From NCBI GenBank assembly GCA_048061315.1, contig JBGMRJ010000068.1, positions 1 to 16,042 on the forward strand: DNA of 16,042 bases, in the 5' to 3' direction. The stretch's first letter is position 1. Every line of letters begins with the position of its first letter. Shown here piece after piece: positions 7,534 to 14,703 of the stretch. The notes below the pieces were generated by a model. The model searched no databases and had not been told where the DNA came from. It worked only from the letters and a program-made list of their open reading frames with translations. The stretch is from CAYQUC01 sp048061315. Lineage in GTDB: Bacteria > Pseudomonadota > Gammaproteobacteria > UBA6429 > Thiohalophilaceae. The position numbers and the translations under genes are program-made.

Positions 7534-8496
7534 ATGAGTGATACCAAACATTGTCGTCTTTTAATCCTGGGGTCAGGACCAGCCGGTTATGCCGCTGCAG
7601 TTTATGCCGCACGCGCCAATTTAAACCCCGTTTTAGTCACCGGCCTAGAGCAAGGTGGACAATTAATGACAACCACTGAAGTTGATAACTGGCCTGGTGA
7701 CGATGCCGGTGTTCAAGGACCCGAATTAATGGCGCGCATGCAAAAACATGCCGAACGGTTTGAAACTGAAATCATTTTTGACACTATCAACAAAGTGGAC
7801 TTAAGCCAACGTCCTTTTATTTTAAATGGCGATACCGGAGAATTTTCCTGTGATGCATTAATTATTGCAACCGGAGCATCCGCGATGTATCTCGGCTTAC
7901 CATCTGAAGAAGCCTTTAAAGGTAAAGGTGTATCAGGCTGTGCAACCTGCGATGGATTTTTTTATAAAAACAAACCTGTCGCCGTTATCGGTGGTGGCAA
8001 CACTGCAGTCGAAGAAGCACTGTATTTAGCAAACATTGCATCACACGTTACTGTTATTCATCGCCGTGATAAATTTAAATCTGAAAAAATATTAAGTGAT
8101 AAATTAATAGAGCGCGCCAAAAATGGTAATGTCACCATTGAATGGAATAATACCCTCGATGAAGTATTAGGTGATGACATGGGCGTTACCGGATTAAGAA
8201 TGAAAAATACCAAAACTAACGATACTAAAGATCTTAAAGTAGACGGCGTATTTATCGCTATTGGTCATAAACCCAATACCAGTTTATTTGAAGGTCAGTT
8301 AAAAATGGAAAACGGCTATCTGGAAGTACAATCCGGTACCACCGGTAATGCTACTGCAACGAGTATTCCCGGTATATACGCAGCTGGCGATGTCGCTGAT
8401 CACATATACCGACAAGCAATAACGTCTGCAGGCACTGGTTGTATGGCCGCTCTTGATTGTGAACGTTATCTTGATGAGCTCGAAGACAAAGCCTGA
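7534..8496 (+). CDS. trxB: Thioredoxin reductase (NADPH)
   Basis: An FAD enzyme that reduces thioredoxin with NADPH in the cytoplasm. It is 320 residues long, like E. coli TrxB. The FAD-binding motif GSGPAG is at 13-18, the redox-active pair is in CATC at 136-139 within GVSGCATCDGFF, and the NADPH-binding GGGNTA is at 153-158, followed by the HRRDKF segment at 176-181 that recognises the NADP phosphate. The C-terminal FAD contact AAGDVADHIYRQAITSAGTG runs from 283 to 302. The start ATG has GGAG nine bases upstream. It is divergent from ald (183 bp between starts) and 38 nt ahead of the FemAB-like gene, so it is plausibly first in a trxB-FemAB-like-aat-bpt operon. Confidence 0.97.
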   Translation: MSDTKHCRLLILGSGPAGYAAAVYAARANLNPVLVTGLEQGGQLMTTTEVDNWPGDDAGVQGPELMARMQKHAERFETEIIFDTINKVDLSQRPFILNGDTGEFSCDALIIATGASAMYLGLPSEEAFKGKGVSGCATCDGFFYKNKPVAVIGGGNTAVEEALYLANIASHVTVIHRRDKFKSEKILSDKLIERAKNGNVTIEWNNTLDEVLGDDMGVTGLRMKNTKTNDTKDLKVDGVFIAIGHKPNTSLFEGQLKMENGYLEVQSGTTGNATATSIPGIYAAGDVADHIYRQAITSAGTGCMAALDCERYLDELEDKA

Positions 8497-8534
8497 TCAT
8501 AATTTAATTTTCATATGGAAATACTAGAGACTCC

Positions 8535-9674
8535 ATGCAACAGGATGTAAAAATTTGTGGTTCGATGTCGGAAATTCCGGCATCGCAATGGAACACTCTA
8601 ACAGGAACCACCCTTCCCTTTTTAAAACACCAATACCTGTCTGCTCTCGAAAACAATCATGCGGTTGGCAAAGAGTTTGGCTGGATTCCGCAATACCTCA
8701 CGCTATGGCACGATAATAACCTGATTGGTGCAGTACCACTGTATTTAAAGTTTAATTCTTATGGTGAGTTTGTTTTTGATTGGGCCTGGGCCGATGCTTA
8801 TGCACGTTCGGGAATAGAGTATTATCCTAAACTCGTTATTGCGACACCTTATAATCCAGTTACCGGACACCGGTTATTAATTCATCCTGATCATAATATA
8901 ACTGAAATTAGCGACATTTTAATTAATGCCGTTAGCGAACATTCCAAAAATTTAAACGTCTCGAGTGTCCATTGGTTATTTCCGACAGAAAATGAAATGA
9001 CCCTGTTAAGAAAACATAATCTAATGCAGCGCCTAGGGTGTCAATTTCATTGGACTAATAATAATTATCGCGATTTCAAAGATTATCTTGATACCATGAC
9101 TTCTAAAAATCGTAAAAAAATAAATCGAGAACGCCGCCGCGCAATAGAGCAGGAAATCAGTTTTGAATTACTCGAGGGTGATGTTATTAATGATTCTCAA
9201 TGGGCGATCTATCATCATTTTTATGCCAGCACTTTTGATAAAAAAGGCGGTATCCCAACATTATCATTAGATTTTTTTAAAGAAATCGGGCGCACCATGC
9301 CAGAAAATATTTTAATGGTGCTTGCAAAACACAACGGCGAATACGTTGCAGGAGCATTTAACCTAAAAGATCAACACTGTCTGTATGGTCGCCACTGGGG
9401 TTGCATTGATGAATTTCATAGTTTACATTTTGAGACCTGTTACTATCAGGGTCTGGAGTATTGCATCAATCATAAATTATCAGCTTTTGAACCGGGTGCT
9501 CAAGGTGAGCATAAAATCAGTCGTGGATTTTTACCTACCGCAACCTGGTCTGCCCATTCAATAGCACATCCTGAATTTAAAAATGTTATTCACGATTTTT
9601 TACAGCGAGAAGAACACGGCATGACACATTACATTGAATCTTTAAAAGCTCATTCCCCTTTTAAAGAATCATGA
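8535..9674 (+). CDS. FemAB-like (DUF482) GNAT-fold transferase of unknown acceptor
   Basis: A 379-residue cytoplasmic protein of the FemAB_like family (Pfam PF04339, formerly DUF482), often labelled peptidogalycan or GNAT acetyltransferase without biochemical proof. Recognisable family blocks are the aromatic-rich FVFDWAWADAYAR at about 79-91 with YYPKLVIATPYNPVTGHRLL after it, a basic stretch TSKNRKKINRERRRA at about 189-203, and the signature FEPGAQGEHKISRGFLP at 318-334. No signal peptide or membrane segment is seen. Fem proteins proper transfer amino acids from aminoacyl-tRNA to peptidoglycan stem peptides; whether this branch uses tRNA is unknown. It follows trxB by 38 nt, and its TGA overlaps the aat start (ATGATGA), implying translational coupling. 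The Shine-Dalgarno is weak (AGAG). The family call is firm; the function is not. Confidence 0.85.
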   Translation: MQQDVKICGSMSEIPASQWNTLTGTTLPFLKHQYLSALENNHAVGKEFGWIPQYLTLWHDNNLIGAVPLYLKFNSYGEFVFDWAWADAYARSGIEYYPKLVIATPYNPVTGHRLLIHPDHNITEISDILINAVSEHSKNLNVSSVHWLFPTENEMTLLRKHNLMQRLGCQFHWTNNNYRDFKDYLDTMTSKNRKKINRERRRAIEQEISFELLEGDVINDSQWAIYHHFYASTFDKKGGIPTLSLDFFKEIGRTMPENILMVLAKHNGEYVAGAFNLKDQHCLYGRHWGCIDEFHSLHFETCYYQGLEYCINHKLSAFEPGAQGEHKISRGFLPTATWSAHSIAHPEFKNVIHDFLQREEHGMTHYIESLKAHSPFKES

Positions 9675-10357
9675 TGAAAGTACCGTTCTGGTTAGAACCA
9701 ACGCAACCTGAAATATTTCCGGACACCTCCTATGCTCTTGAAGAACCTAATGGACTGCTGGCACTCGGCGGTGACTTATCCCAAAAACGATTAACCTGTG
9801 CCTATCAAAAAGGAATTTTTCCATGGTATTCAGATGGTCAACCGATTATGTGGTGGTCTCCTGATCCACGTTCTGTTTTAGTTCCCGAAAAAATTCATAT
9901 TTCACGCAGTCTGCGTAAAACACTAAAACAGGATTGGTTTAAAGTTACGTTTGATCACGATTTTCCAAATGTAATTTCAAACTGTGCCACGGCGCGTGAT
10001 GAAGGCACCTGGATCACATCCGAAATGCAACAAGCTTATATTCATTTACACCATGCCGGCTTTGCACATTCAGTTGAAGTATGGGTTGATGAAAAACTGG
10101 TTGGTGGGCTCTACGGTATCGCATTGGATAAAGTTTTTTTCGGGGAATCGATGTTCAGCACCCAAAGTAATGTATCCAAAATCGCGCTGGTTAAATTATG
10201 CCAAAAACTCAGCGATGATGGTTTTAAACTTATCGATTGCCAGGTTCAATCACAGCACCTGGATAGTCTGGGAGCTGAATTAATAACTCGAACAGACTTT
10301 AAAAATTTACTACAATTACACTGTAACACATCAACTAAATCACATTGGCGAAAATAA
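9671..10357 (+). CDS. aat: Leucyl/phenylalanyl-tRNA-protein transferase
   Basis: Transfers Leu or Phe from charged tRNA to proteins with N-terminal Lys or Arg (EC 2.3.2.6), creating type 2 N-degrons for ClpS/ClpAP. It has 228 residues (E. coli 234). Hallmarks are EPNGLLALGGDLS at 25-37, AYQKGIFPWYSDGQPIMWWSPDPR at 44-67, GTWITSEM at 112-119, FAHSVEVW at 131-138, GGLYGIALDKVFFGESMFS at 145-163 and KLIDCQVQSQHLDSLGA at 186-202. The C-terminal fold is GNAT-like and related to Fem transferases. There are two overlapping start choices, ATG at 9671 or 9674. Both overlap the upstream stop, and AAAGAA precedes them. Nine bases separate its stop from bpt. Confidence 0.96.
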   Translation: MMKVPFWLEPTQPEIFPDTSYALEEPNGLLALGGDLSQKRLTCAYQKGIFPWYSDGQPIMWWSPDPRSVLVPEKIHISRSLRKTLKQDWFKVTFDHDFPNVISNCATARDEGTWITSEMQQAYIHLHHAGFAHSVEVWVDEKLVGGLYGIALDKVFFGESMFSTQSNVSKIALVKLCQKLSDDGFKLIDCQVQSQHLDSLGAELITRTDFKNLLQLHCNTSTKSHWRK

Positions 10358-10366
10358 TATTGCATT

Positions 10367-11095
10367 ATGACCGATCAATCTAAAAATCCACAAGATCTAC
10401 AAGGTCTGCAATTTTATGTATCGCCGTCACACGAATGCAGTTATCTGGATAATAAAGATGCAATAACCCTGTTCGCCGATCCAACGGCCTTACTCAGTAA
10501 TTTTCAATATCAAACATTATCAAAAATAGGGTTTAGACGCAGTGGTGAACACATCTATCGACCCCATTGTAATGATTGCAAAGCCTGCATTCCGGTGCGA
10601 ATTCCGGTTAACGATTTTAAGCCTAATCGCAATCAGCGCCGGGTTTTAAAAGCCAATGCAAACGTCGATGTAACCGTGTGTAACTCTGATTATAATGATG
10701 AGCACTTTGAATTATATACGCGTTATATTAAATCACGTCATCCCGGTGGTGGCATGGATGATGATGATGTTAAAAGTTATAAAAGTTTTGTAACATCCAG
10801 CTGGAGTGATACCCGTTTATATGAATTCAGGATAGCCTCAAAACTAGTCGCTGTTGCAGTAACGGATCATTTAATCGATTCCGTATCCGCTGTTTATACT
10901 TATTTTGATCCGGATTTCAGTAAGCAATCATTAGGGGTATTCTCGGTATTATGGCAAGTTCACTATGCAACAGAAAATAACTTTAACTGGTTATATTTGG
11001 GCTATTGGATTAAGCAATGCCAAAAAATGGCTTACAAGGATAATTACCGGCCAATGGAGGCTTTTGACGGCTCTGGCTGGAATATGCTGGAATAA
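10367..11095 (+). CDS. bpt: Aspartate/glutamate leucyltransferase (Bpt, bacterial Ate family)
   Basis: Transfers Leu from Leu-tRNA to proteins with N-terminal Asp or Glu (EC 2.3.2.29), extending the N-degron pathway to acidic N-termini. It has 242 residues. The ATE N-terminal domain at about 15-85 contains GFRRSGEHIYRPHC and PVRIPV, with a cysteine cluster Cys68-x2-Cys71-x2-Cys74 plus Cys24. Eukaryotic Ate1 uses N-terminal cysteines for a cluster or metal; a similar role here is inference. The C-terminal domain at about 105-235 shows RYIKSRHPGGGMD, SDTRLYEF, LVAVAVTDHLIDSVSAVYTYFDPD and LYLGYWIKQCQKMAYKDNYRP. Bacterial aat-linked members are Leu- rather than Arg-transferases, shown for Vibrio vulnificus Bpt. 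It lies nine bases after aat with no strong Shine-Dalgarno, so it is likely translated from the same mRNA. Confidence 0.94.
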   Translation: MTDQSKNPQDLQGLQFYVSPSHECSYLDNKDAITLFADPTALLSNFQYQTLSKIGFRRSGEHIYRPHCNDCKACIPVRIPVNDFKPNRNQRRVLKANANVDVTVCNSDYNDEHFELYTRYIKSRHPGGGMDDDDVKSYKSFVTSSWSDTRLYEFRIASKLVAVAVTDHLIDSVSAVYTYFDPDFSKQSLGVFSVLWQVHYATENNFNWLYLGYWIKQCQKMAYKDNYRPMEAFDGSGWNMLE

Positions 11096-11250
11096 TCCGG
11101 ATTCAACAGCTGATACGGAAAATCACTAACCTCTATCAGTGTTCACACAAAAGCACCTTATATCTCAATTTCATAAACTTCCTTTGCCTATTGGGCTAAA
11201 TTAAGGCATCATTCGCGCTTGAATTTTTAAGTATCCCAGTTTGATTTTGT

Positions 11251-11270
11251 GGATATGTTATAATTCTGAA
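11251..11270 (+). promoter_or_regulatory. Candidate extended -10 promoter for infA
   Basis: TGTTATAAT at 11256-11264 is a TGn extended -10 joined to a perfect TATAAT. A transcript starting near 11271 would have a leader of about 46 nt before infA. No good -35 lies at 17 bp (TTGATT at 11241 is too close), as is typical of extended -10 promoters. The 221-bp gap after bpt, much longer than other gaps in the run, supports separate infA expression. Confidence 0.6.
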
Positions 11271-11316
11271 GTAAAATGAACGATTAAGTTGAACTGACTA
11301 ACAATGCAGGTAATCA

Positions 11317-11535
11317 ATGGCTAAAGAAGAACATATAGAAATGGAAGGTACGGTTATTGATACCTTACCAAACACAATGTTTCGAGTAGAACTGGAAAAT
11401 GGGCATGTTGTTACAGCTCACATTTCTGGCAAAATGCGTAAACACTATATTAGAATCTTAACCGGTGACAAAGTCACTATCCAATTAACACCTTATGATT
11501 TATCAAAAGGTCGTATTGTTTTCCGTTCTCGCTAA
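11317..11535 (+). CDS. infA: Translation initiation factor IF-1
   Basis: Binds the 30S A site during initiation and helps IF-2 and IF-3 select the start codon. It has 72 residues, the same as E. coli, forming one S1/OB-fold domain: MAKEEHIEMEGTVIDTLPN, FRVELENGHVVTAHISGKMR at about 22-41, then IRILTGDKVTIQLTPYDLSK and GRIVFRSR. An AGGT Shine-Dalgarno lies a few bases upstream of the ATG. It sits between aat-bpt and the convergent clpA, as in other gammaproteobacteria, and has its own candidate promoter. Confidence 0.98.
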   Translation: MAKEEHIEMEGTVIDTLPNTMFRVELENGHVVTAHISGKMRKHYIRILTGDKVTIQLTPYDLSKGRIVFRSR

Positions 11536-11557
11536 GTCAATTCAAAATGAATTGACT
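11535..11557. terminator. Hairpin at the infA/clpA convergent junction
   Basis: AGTCAATTCA, AAA loop, TGAATTGACT: a perfect 10-bp stem starting at the last base of the infA stop and ending five bases before the clpA stop. The position suggests a shared bidirectional terminator in the 27-bp convergent gap. The stem is AT-rich and no U-tract follows on either strand, so intrinsic termination would be weak. It may instead protect mRNA 3' ends or act with Rho. Confidence 0.5.
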
Positions 11558-11562
11558 ATCCT

Positions 11563-13830
11563 CTAGGGAGGTTCGTTCGTTACCAGTTCCTGTTTAGATT
11601 CCAAATCAAATTTAAGCTCATCTTTCTCAAGCGTAATCGTAATGTGACCGCCTGACGATAATTTACCAAATAATAATTCTTCGGCCATGGGACGTTTTAT
11701 TTTGTCCTGAATTAAACGTGCCATCGGGCGTGCACCCATTTCATCATCGTAGCCGTTCATCGCTAACCAGGTTCGGGCCTCATCATCCACACTTAAAGTA
11801 ACACCTTTCGCTTCAAACTGACCTTCCAGTTCAAATAAGAATTTATCTATCACTTTGCTAATAGTGTCTTGAGCCAATGCTTTAAATTGAATGATGCTAT
11901 CTAAGCGGTTTCTAAATTCAGGAGTAAAAGTTCGGTTTATCACTTCGGTAGAATCTTTACTGTGATCCTGCTTTGTAAACCCAATAGAAGGACGATTAAT
12001 TCGGTCGGCACCGGCATTCGTCGTCATAATAATTATCACGTTTCTAAAATCCGCTTTGCGGCCATTGTTATCCGTTAAGGTACCGTGATCCATTACTTGC
12101 AGTAATAAGTTAAATACTTCCGGATGAGCTTTCTCGATTTCATCCAGCAGTAACACCGAATGCGGATTTTTATTGATTGCTTCGGTTAATAAACCACCCT
12201 GGTCATAACCAACATAACCTGGAGGTGCACCGATTAATCGAGACACAGTATGACGCTCCATGTATTCCGACATATCAAAGCGAATCAGTTCAATGCCTAA
12301 TATTCGAGCTAACTGACGGGTAACCTCGGTTTTACCAACACCGGTAGGACCAGCACACAAGAAACTCGCGATGGGTTTTTTATCATCCCCCAATCCAGAG
12401 CGCGACAATTTAATGGCAGTGCTCATGGCATCAACGGCTTCATCTTGCCCATAAATAACCAGTTTCAAATTTCGGTCTAAATGTTTTAGTAAATCTTTAT
12501 CATCTTTAGTAACGGTTTTTTCCGGAATACGCGCCATCTTAGAAATAATTTTTTCGACTTCTTTAACACCAATGGTTTTTTTGCGTTTTGATTTTATCGC
12601 CATGCGTTGTTTTGCACCGGCTTCATCTATCACGTCCACTGCTTTATCGGGCAAGTGACGATCATTAATATAACGGTCGGATAACTCAACAGCCGTTCGA
12701 ATCGCCTGATGAGTGTATTTTACTTCATGGTGTTCTTCAAAACGTGATTTTAAACCTTCAAGAATTTGAATTGTTTCATCAACCGTAGGTTCATCAATAT
12801 CAACTTTTTGAAAACGTCGGGCTAACGCGCGATCTTTTTCAAAGATACCACGGTATTCCTGATAAGTAGTTGAGCCAATACATTTTAATTCACCGGTTGC
12901 TAAAACTGGTTTAATCAGATTAGACGCATCCATTGCACCACCCGATGCCGCACCGGCACCAATAATGGTGTGTATCTCATCAATAAATAAAATAGAATTT
13001 TCTTCTTTCTTAAGTTGCGACAAAATGGCTTTTAATCTTTTTTCAAAATCACCACGATATTTTGTTCCTGCCAACAACGCACCCATATCCAGTGAATACA
13101 CCACTGATTGTGAAATCACTTCAGGCACTTCTTCATCCACAATCATTTTAGCCAATCCTTCAGCTAGTGCCGTTTTACCAACACCCGCTTCACCCACTAA
13201 TAATGGATTATTCTTGCGTCGACGACACAGGATTTGAATGGTTCGTTCAATTTCACTTTTGCGGCCAATCAACGGATCAATCTTGCCAATAGCAGCAAGT
13301 TGATTTAAATTGGTGGCATATAATTCTAACGGGCTTTGGTTAGGAGCTTCAGCCTCTTCGGCACCAGTACTTGCCGGTGCAATGGATTCATCTTCATTTA
13401 ATTTCGAGATGCCATGTGAAATATAATTTACAACGTCCAGGCGATTAACGTCTTGTTTCTTTAAAAAATAAACCGCTTGAGATTCCTGCTCACTGAAAAT
13501 AGCAACCAGTACGTTAGCACCGGTAACTTCCTGCTTACCAGAAGATTGCACATGAAACACGGCACGTTGCAACACTCTTTGAAAACCCAGTGTCGGTTGC
13601 GTTTCGCGATCATCTTCGGGCGGTAATAATGGCGTAGTCTCACTTAAAAATGTCGTTAATTCTGTTTTAAGTAACCCAAGATTTGCACCACATGCCGTTA
13701 AGACATCTTCGGCTGATTTGTTATTTAATAATGCCAATAGCAAGTGTTCCACAGTCATAAACTCATGGTCTTTATCACGAGCATCTTTAAATGCATTGTT
13801 TAGTGCGAGCTCCAGATCTTTATTTAACAT
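11563..13830 (-). CDS. clpA: ATP-dependent Clp protease ATP-binding subunit ClpA
   Basis: A hexameric AAA+ unfoldase that feeds substrates to ClpP and, with ClpS, degrades N-degron proteins. It has 755 residues (E. coli 758). The Clp N-domain is at about 1-145, an acidic linker at 146-166, AAA-1 has Walker A GEAGVGKT at 213-220 and Walker B LFIDEI at 281-286, and AAA-2 has Walker A GPTGVGKT at 494-501, Walker B VLLLDEIEKA at 559-568 and sensor 2 GARP at 699-702. There is no ClpB-type middle coiled coil, so this is ClpA rather than ClpB/ClpC. The ClpP-docking loop reads IGF at 616-618, where E. coli ClpA has IGL as I recall. It begins six bases after clpS on the same strand, so the two are co-transcribed. 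No clpP is in the window. Confidence 0.97.
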   Translation of the reverse strand: MLNKDLELALNNAFKDARDKDHEFMTVEHLLLALLNNKSAEDVLTACGANLGLLKTELTTFLSETTPLLPPEDDRETQPTLGFQRVLQRAVFHVQSSGKQEVTGANVLVAIFSEQESQAVYFLKKQDVNRLDVVNYISHGISKLNEDESIAPASTGAEEAEAPNQSPLELYATNLNQLAAIGKIDPLIGRKSEIERTIQILCRRRKNNPLLVGEAGVGKTALAEGLAKMIVDEEVPEVISQSVVYSLDMGALLAGTKYRGDFEKRLKAILSQLKKEENSILFIDEIHTIIGAGAASGGAMDASNLIKPVLATGELKCIGSTTYQEYRGIFEKDRALARRFQKVDIDEPTVDETIQILEGLKSRFEEHHEVKYTHQAIRTAVELSDRYINDRHLPDKAVDVIDEAGAKQRMAIKSKRKKTIGVKEVEKIISKMARIPEKTVTKDDKDLLKHLDRNLKLVIYGQDEAVDAMSTAIKLSRSGLGDDKKPIASFLCAGPTGVGKTEVTRQLARILGIELIRFDMSEYMERHTVSRLIGAPPGYVGYDQGGLLTEAINKNPHSVLLLDEIEKAHPEVFNLLLQVMDHGTLTDNNGRKADFRNVIIIMTTNAGADRINRPSIGFTKQDHSKDSTEVINRTFTPEFRNRLDSIIQFKALAQDTISKVIDKFLFELEGQFEAKGVTLSVDDEARTWLAMNGYDDEMGARPMARLIQDKIKRPMAEELLFGKLSSGGHITITLEKDELKFDLESKQELVTNEPP

Positions 13831-13836
13831 CAGTCT

Positions 13837-14175
13837 TTACCCATTTGATTCCATGGTACACATCAACGGATGATCATGTGTACGAGAATAGTCATTCACC
13901 TGCGCAACTTTTGTTTCAGCGATATCACGCCCAAAAATTCCACAAATACCTTTTCCATTGTTATGAACATTTAACATTACTTTAATAGCTCTTTCACGAT
14001 TCATGCCAAAAAAACCTTCAAGGATCGATATAACAAAATCCATAGGAGTATAATCGTCATTCATCAGCACAACTTTATACATTGGTGGTTTTTTTAATTT
14101 TGGTTTGGCTTCTTCAAGCGCTAAACCACCATCGTGGTCTTCGGGTTGTTTAGTGTTGCTTATCTCTTTTGTCAT
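13837..14175 (-). CDS. clpS: ClpS adaptor for ClpA (N-recognin)
   Basis: Binds N-terminal Leu, Phe, Tyr or Trp and delivers those proteins to ClpAP. It has 112 residues: a disordered N-terminal tail (about 1-30) needed for hand-over to ClpA, then the conserved core starting KPPMYKVVLMNDDYTPM. Residues matching the E. coli N-degron pocket are present: Asn39, Asp40 and Asp41 (NDD), the gate Met45 in DYTPM, and His71 in VHNNGKG. Later conserved blocks are ICGIF, AETKVAQVNDY and HPLMCTME. These intact pocket residues support real N-degron binding rather than the ClpS2-like divergence seen elsewhere. It is first of the clpS-clpA pair and divergent from cspD over about 230 bp. Confidence 0.97.
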   Translation of the reverse strand: MTKEISNTKQPEDHDGGLALEEAKPKLKKPPMYKVVLMNDDYTPMDFVISILEGFFGMNRERAIKVMLNVHNNGKGICGIFGRDIAETKVAQVNDYSRTHDHPLMCTMESNG

Positions 14176-14260
14176 AGCTTAATTTTAGCCGATCTCAGTA
14201 TTTTATGCCTAGCAAGAAATCACATAATTTTCGTCATTTTGAAATGCAGTTTTAGAATAG

Positions 14261-14289
14261 TTGTCTATAGTTAGGATATAAATTATCTA
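14261..14289 (+). promoter_or_regulatory. Tentative sigma-70 promoter for cspD
   Basis: TTGTCT at 14261-14266 and TATCTA at 14284-14289 with a 17-bp spacer, each four or five of six consensus bases. If used, the cspD leader would be about 110 nt, reminiscent of long leaders on cold-shock mRNAs. The surrounding AT-rich DNA makes chance matches likely. The clpS promoter must lie in the same 230-bp region, but I see no good candidate for it. Confidence 0.3.
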
Positions 14290-14405
14290 ATGAAGTTCAT
14301 ACCATCATATAGATAAAGTTAAGTCTTTGAATAATAAGTAATAATTTTAATCATTATCTCATAAATCTGTATTTAAGTAGACGTATTTGGATGGAGGCTA
14401 GCAAG

Positions 14406-14639
14406 ATGAGTATTGGCACTGTGAAGTGGTTCAGTAATGCGAAAGGTTATGGCTTTATTTCACCTGAAACGGGTGGAGACGATGTATTTGCACACTTTTC
14501 AGCAATTACGATGGAAGGTTACAAAACGCTAAAAAAGGGGCAGACAGTGGATTTCGAATCGACACCGGGGCCCAAAGGAATGCATGCGGTTGATATTAAA
14601 CCACATGAATCTGAGGTAATTCTACAAGCAAGTCAGTAA
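14406..14639 (+). CDS. cspD: Cold-shock-domain protein CspD-like
   Basis: A 77-residue single cold-shock domain binding single-stranded nucleic acid. RNP1-like KGYGFISP is at about 14-21 and RNP2-like DVFAHFS at about 27-33, with GTVKWFSNAK at the start. The tail after GPKGMHAVDI, and location beside clpS, identify it as the CspD type, which in E. coli inhibits DNA replication in stationary phase rather than acting as a cold-shock chaperone. The start ATG at 14406 is set by GGAGG at 14393-14397, eight bases upstream. An in-frame ATG at 14391 would include that Shine-Dalgarno in the coding region and is rejected. Confidence 0.93.
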   Translation: MSIGTVKWFSNAKGYGFISPETGGDDVFAHFSAITMEGYKTLKKGQTVDFESTPGPKGMHAVDIKPHESEVILQASQ

Positions 14640-14646
14640 CACAAAC

Positions 14647-14682
14647 CAGGATCTCATTGTTTAAAAAACAAACGAGATCCTG
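14647..14682. terminator. Hairpin terminator at the cspD/icd convergent junction
   Basis: CAGGATCTC at 14647-14655 pairs perfectly with GAGATCCTG at 14674-14682. An inner TTGTTT / AAACAA arm extends the stem after a small internal bulge. It lies seven bases after the cspD stop and 21 bases beyond the icd stop, so it probably serves both genes. The U-tract is weak on both strands. Confidence 0.65.
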
Positions 14683-14703
14683 ATATTTAACGGCTAGACC
14701 AAT

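Noticed and set aside
11094..11103. Palindrome AATCCGGATT at the bpt stop as a terminator
   Set aside because: It is only 10 bp with no loop and no U-tract. It partly overlaps the stop codon and is too short to be meaningful.
14216..14390. Riboswitch or RNA thermometer ahead of cspD
   Set aside because: The leader is AT-rich with only short imperfect repeats. I could not draw a stable conserved fold or recognise a known motif.
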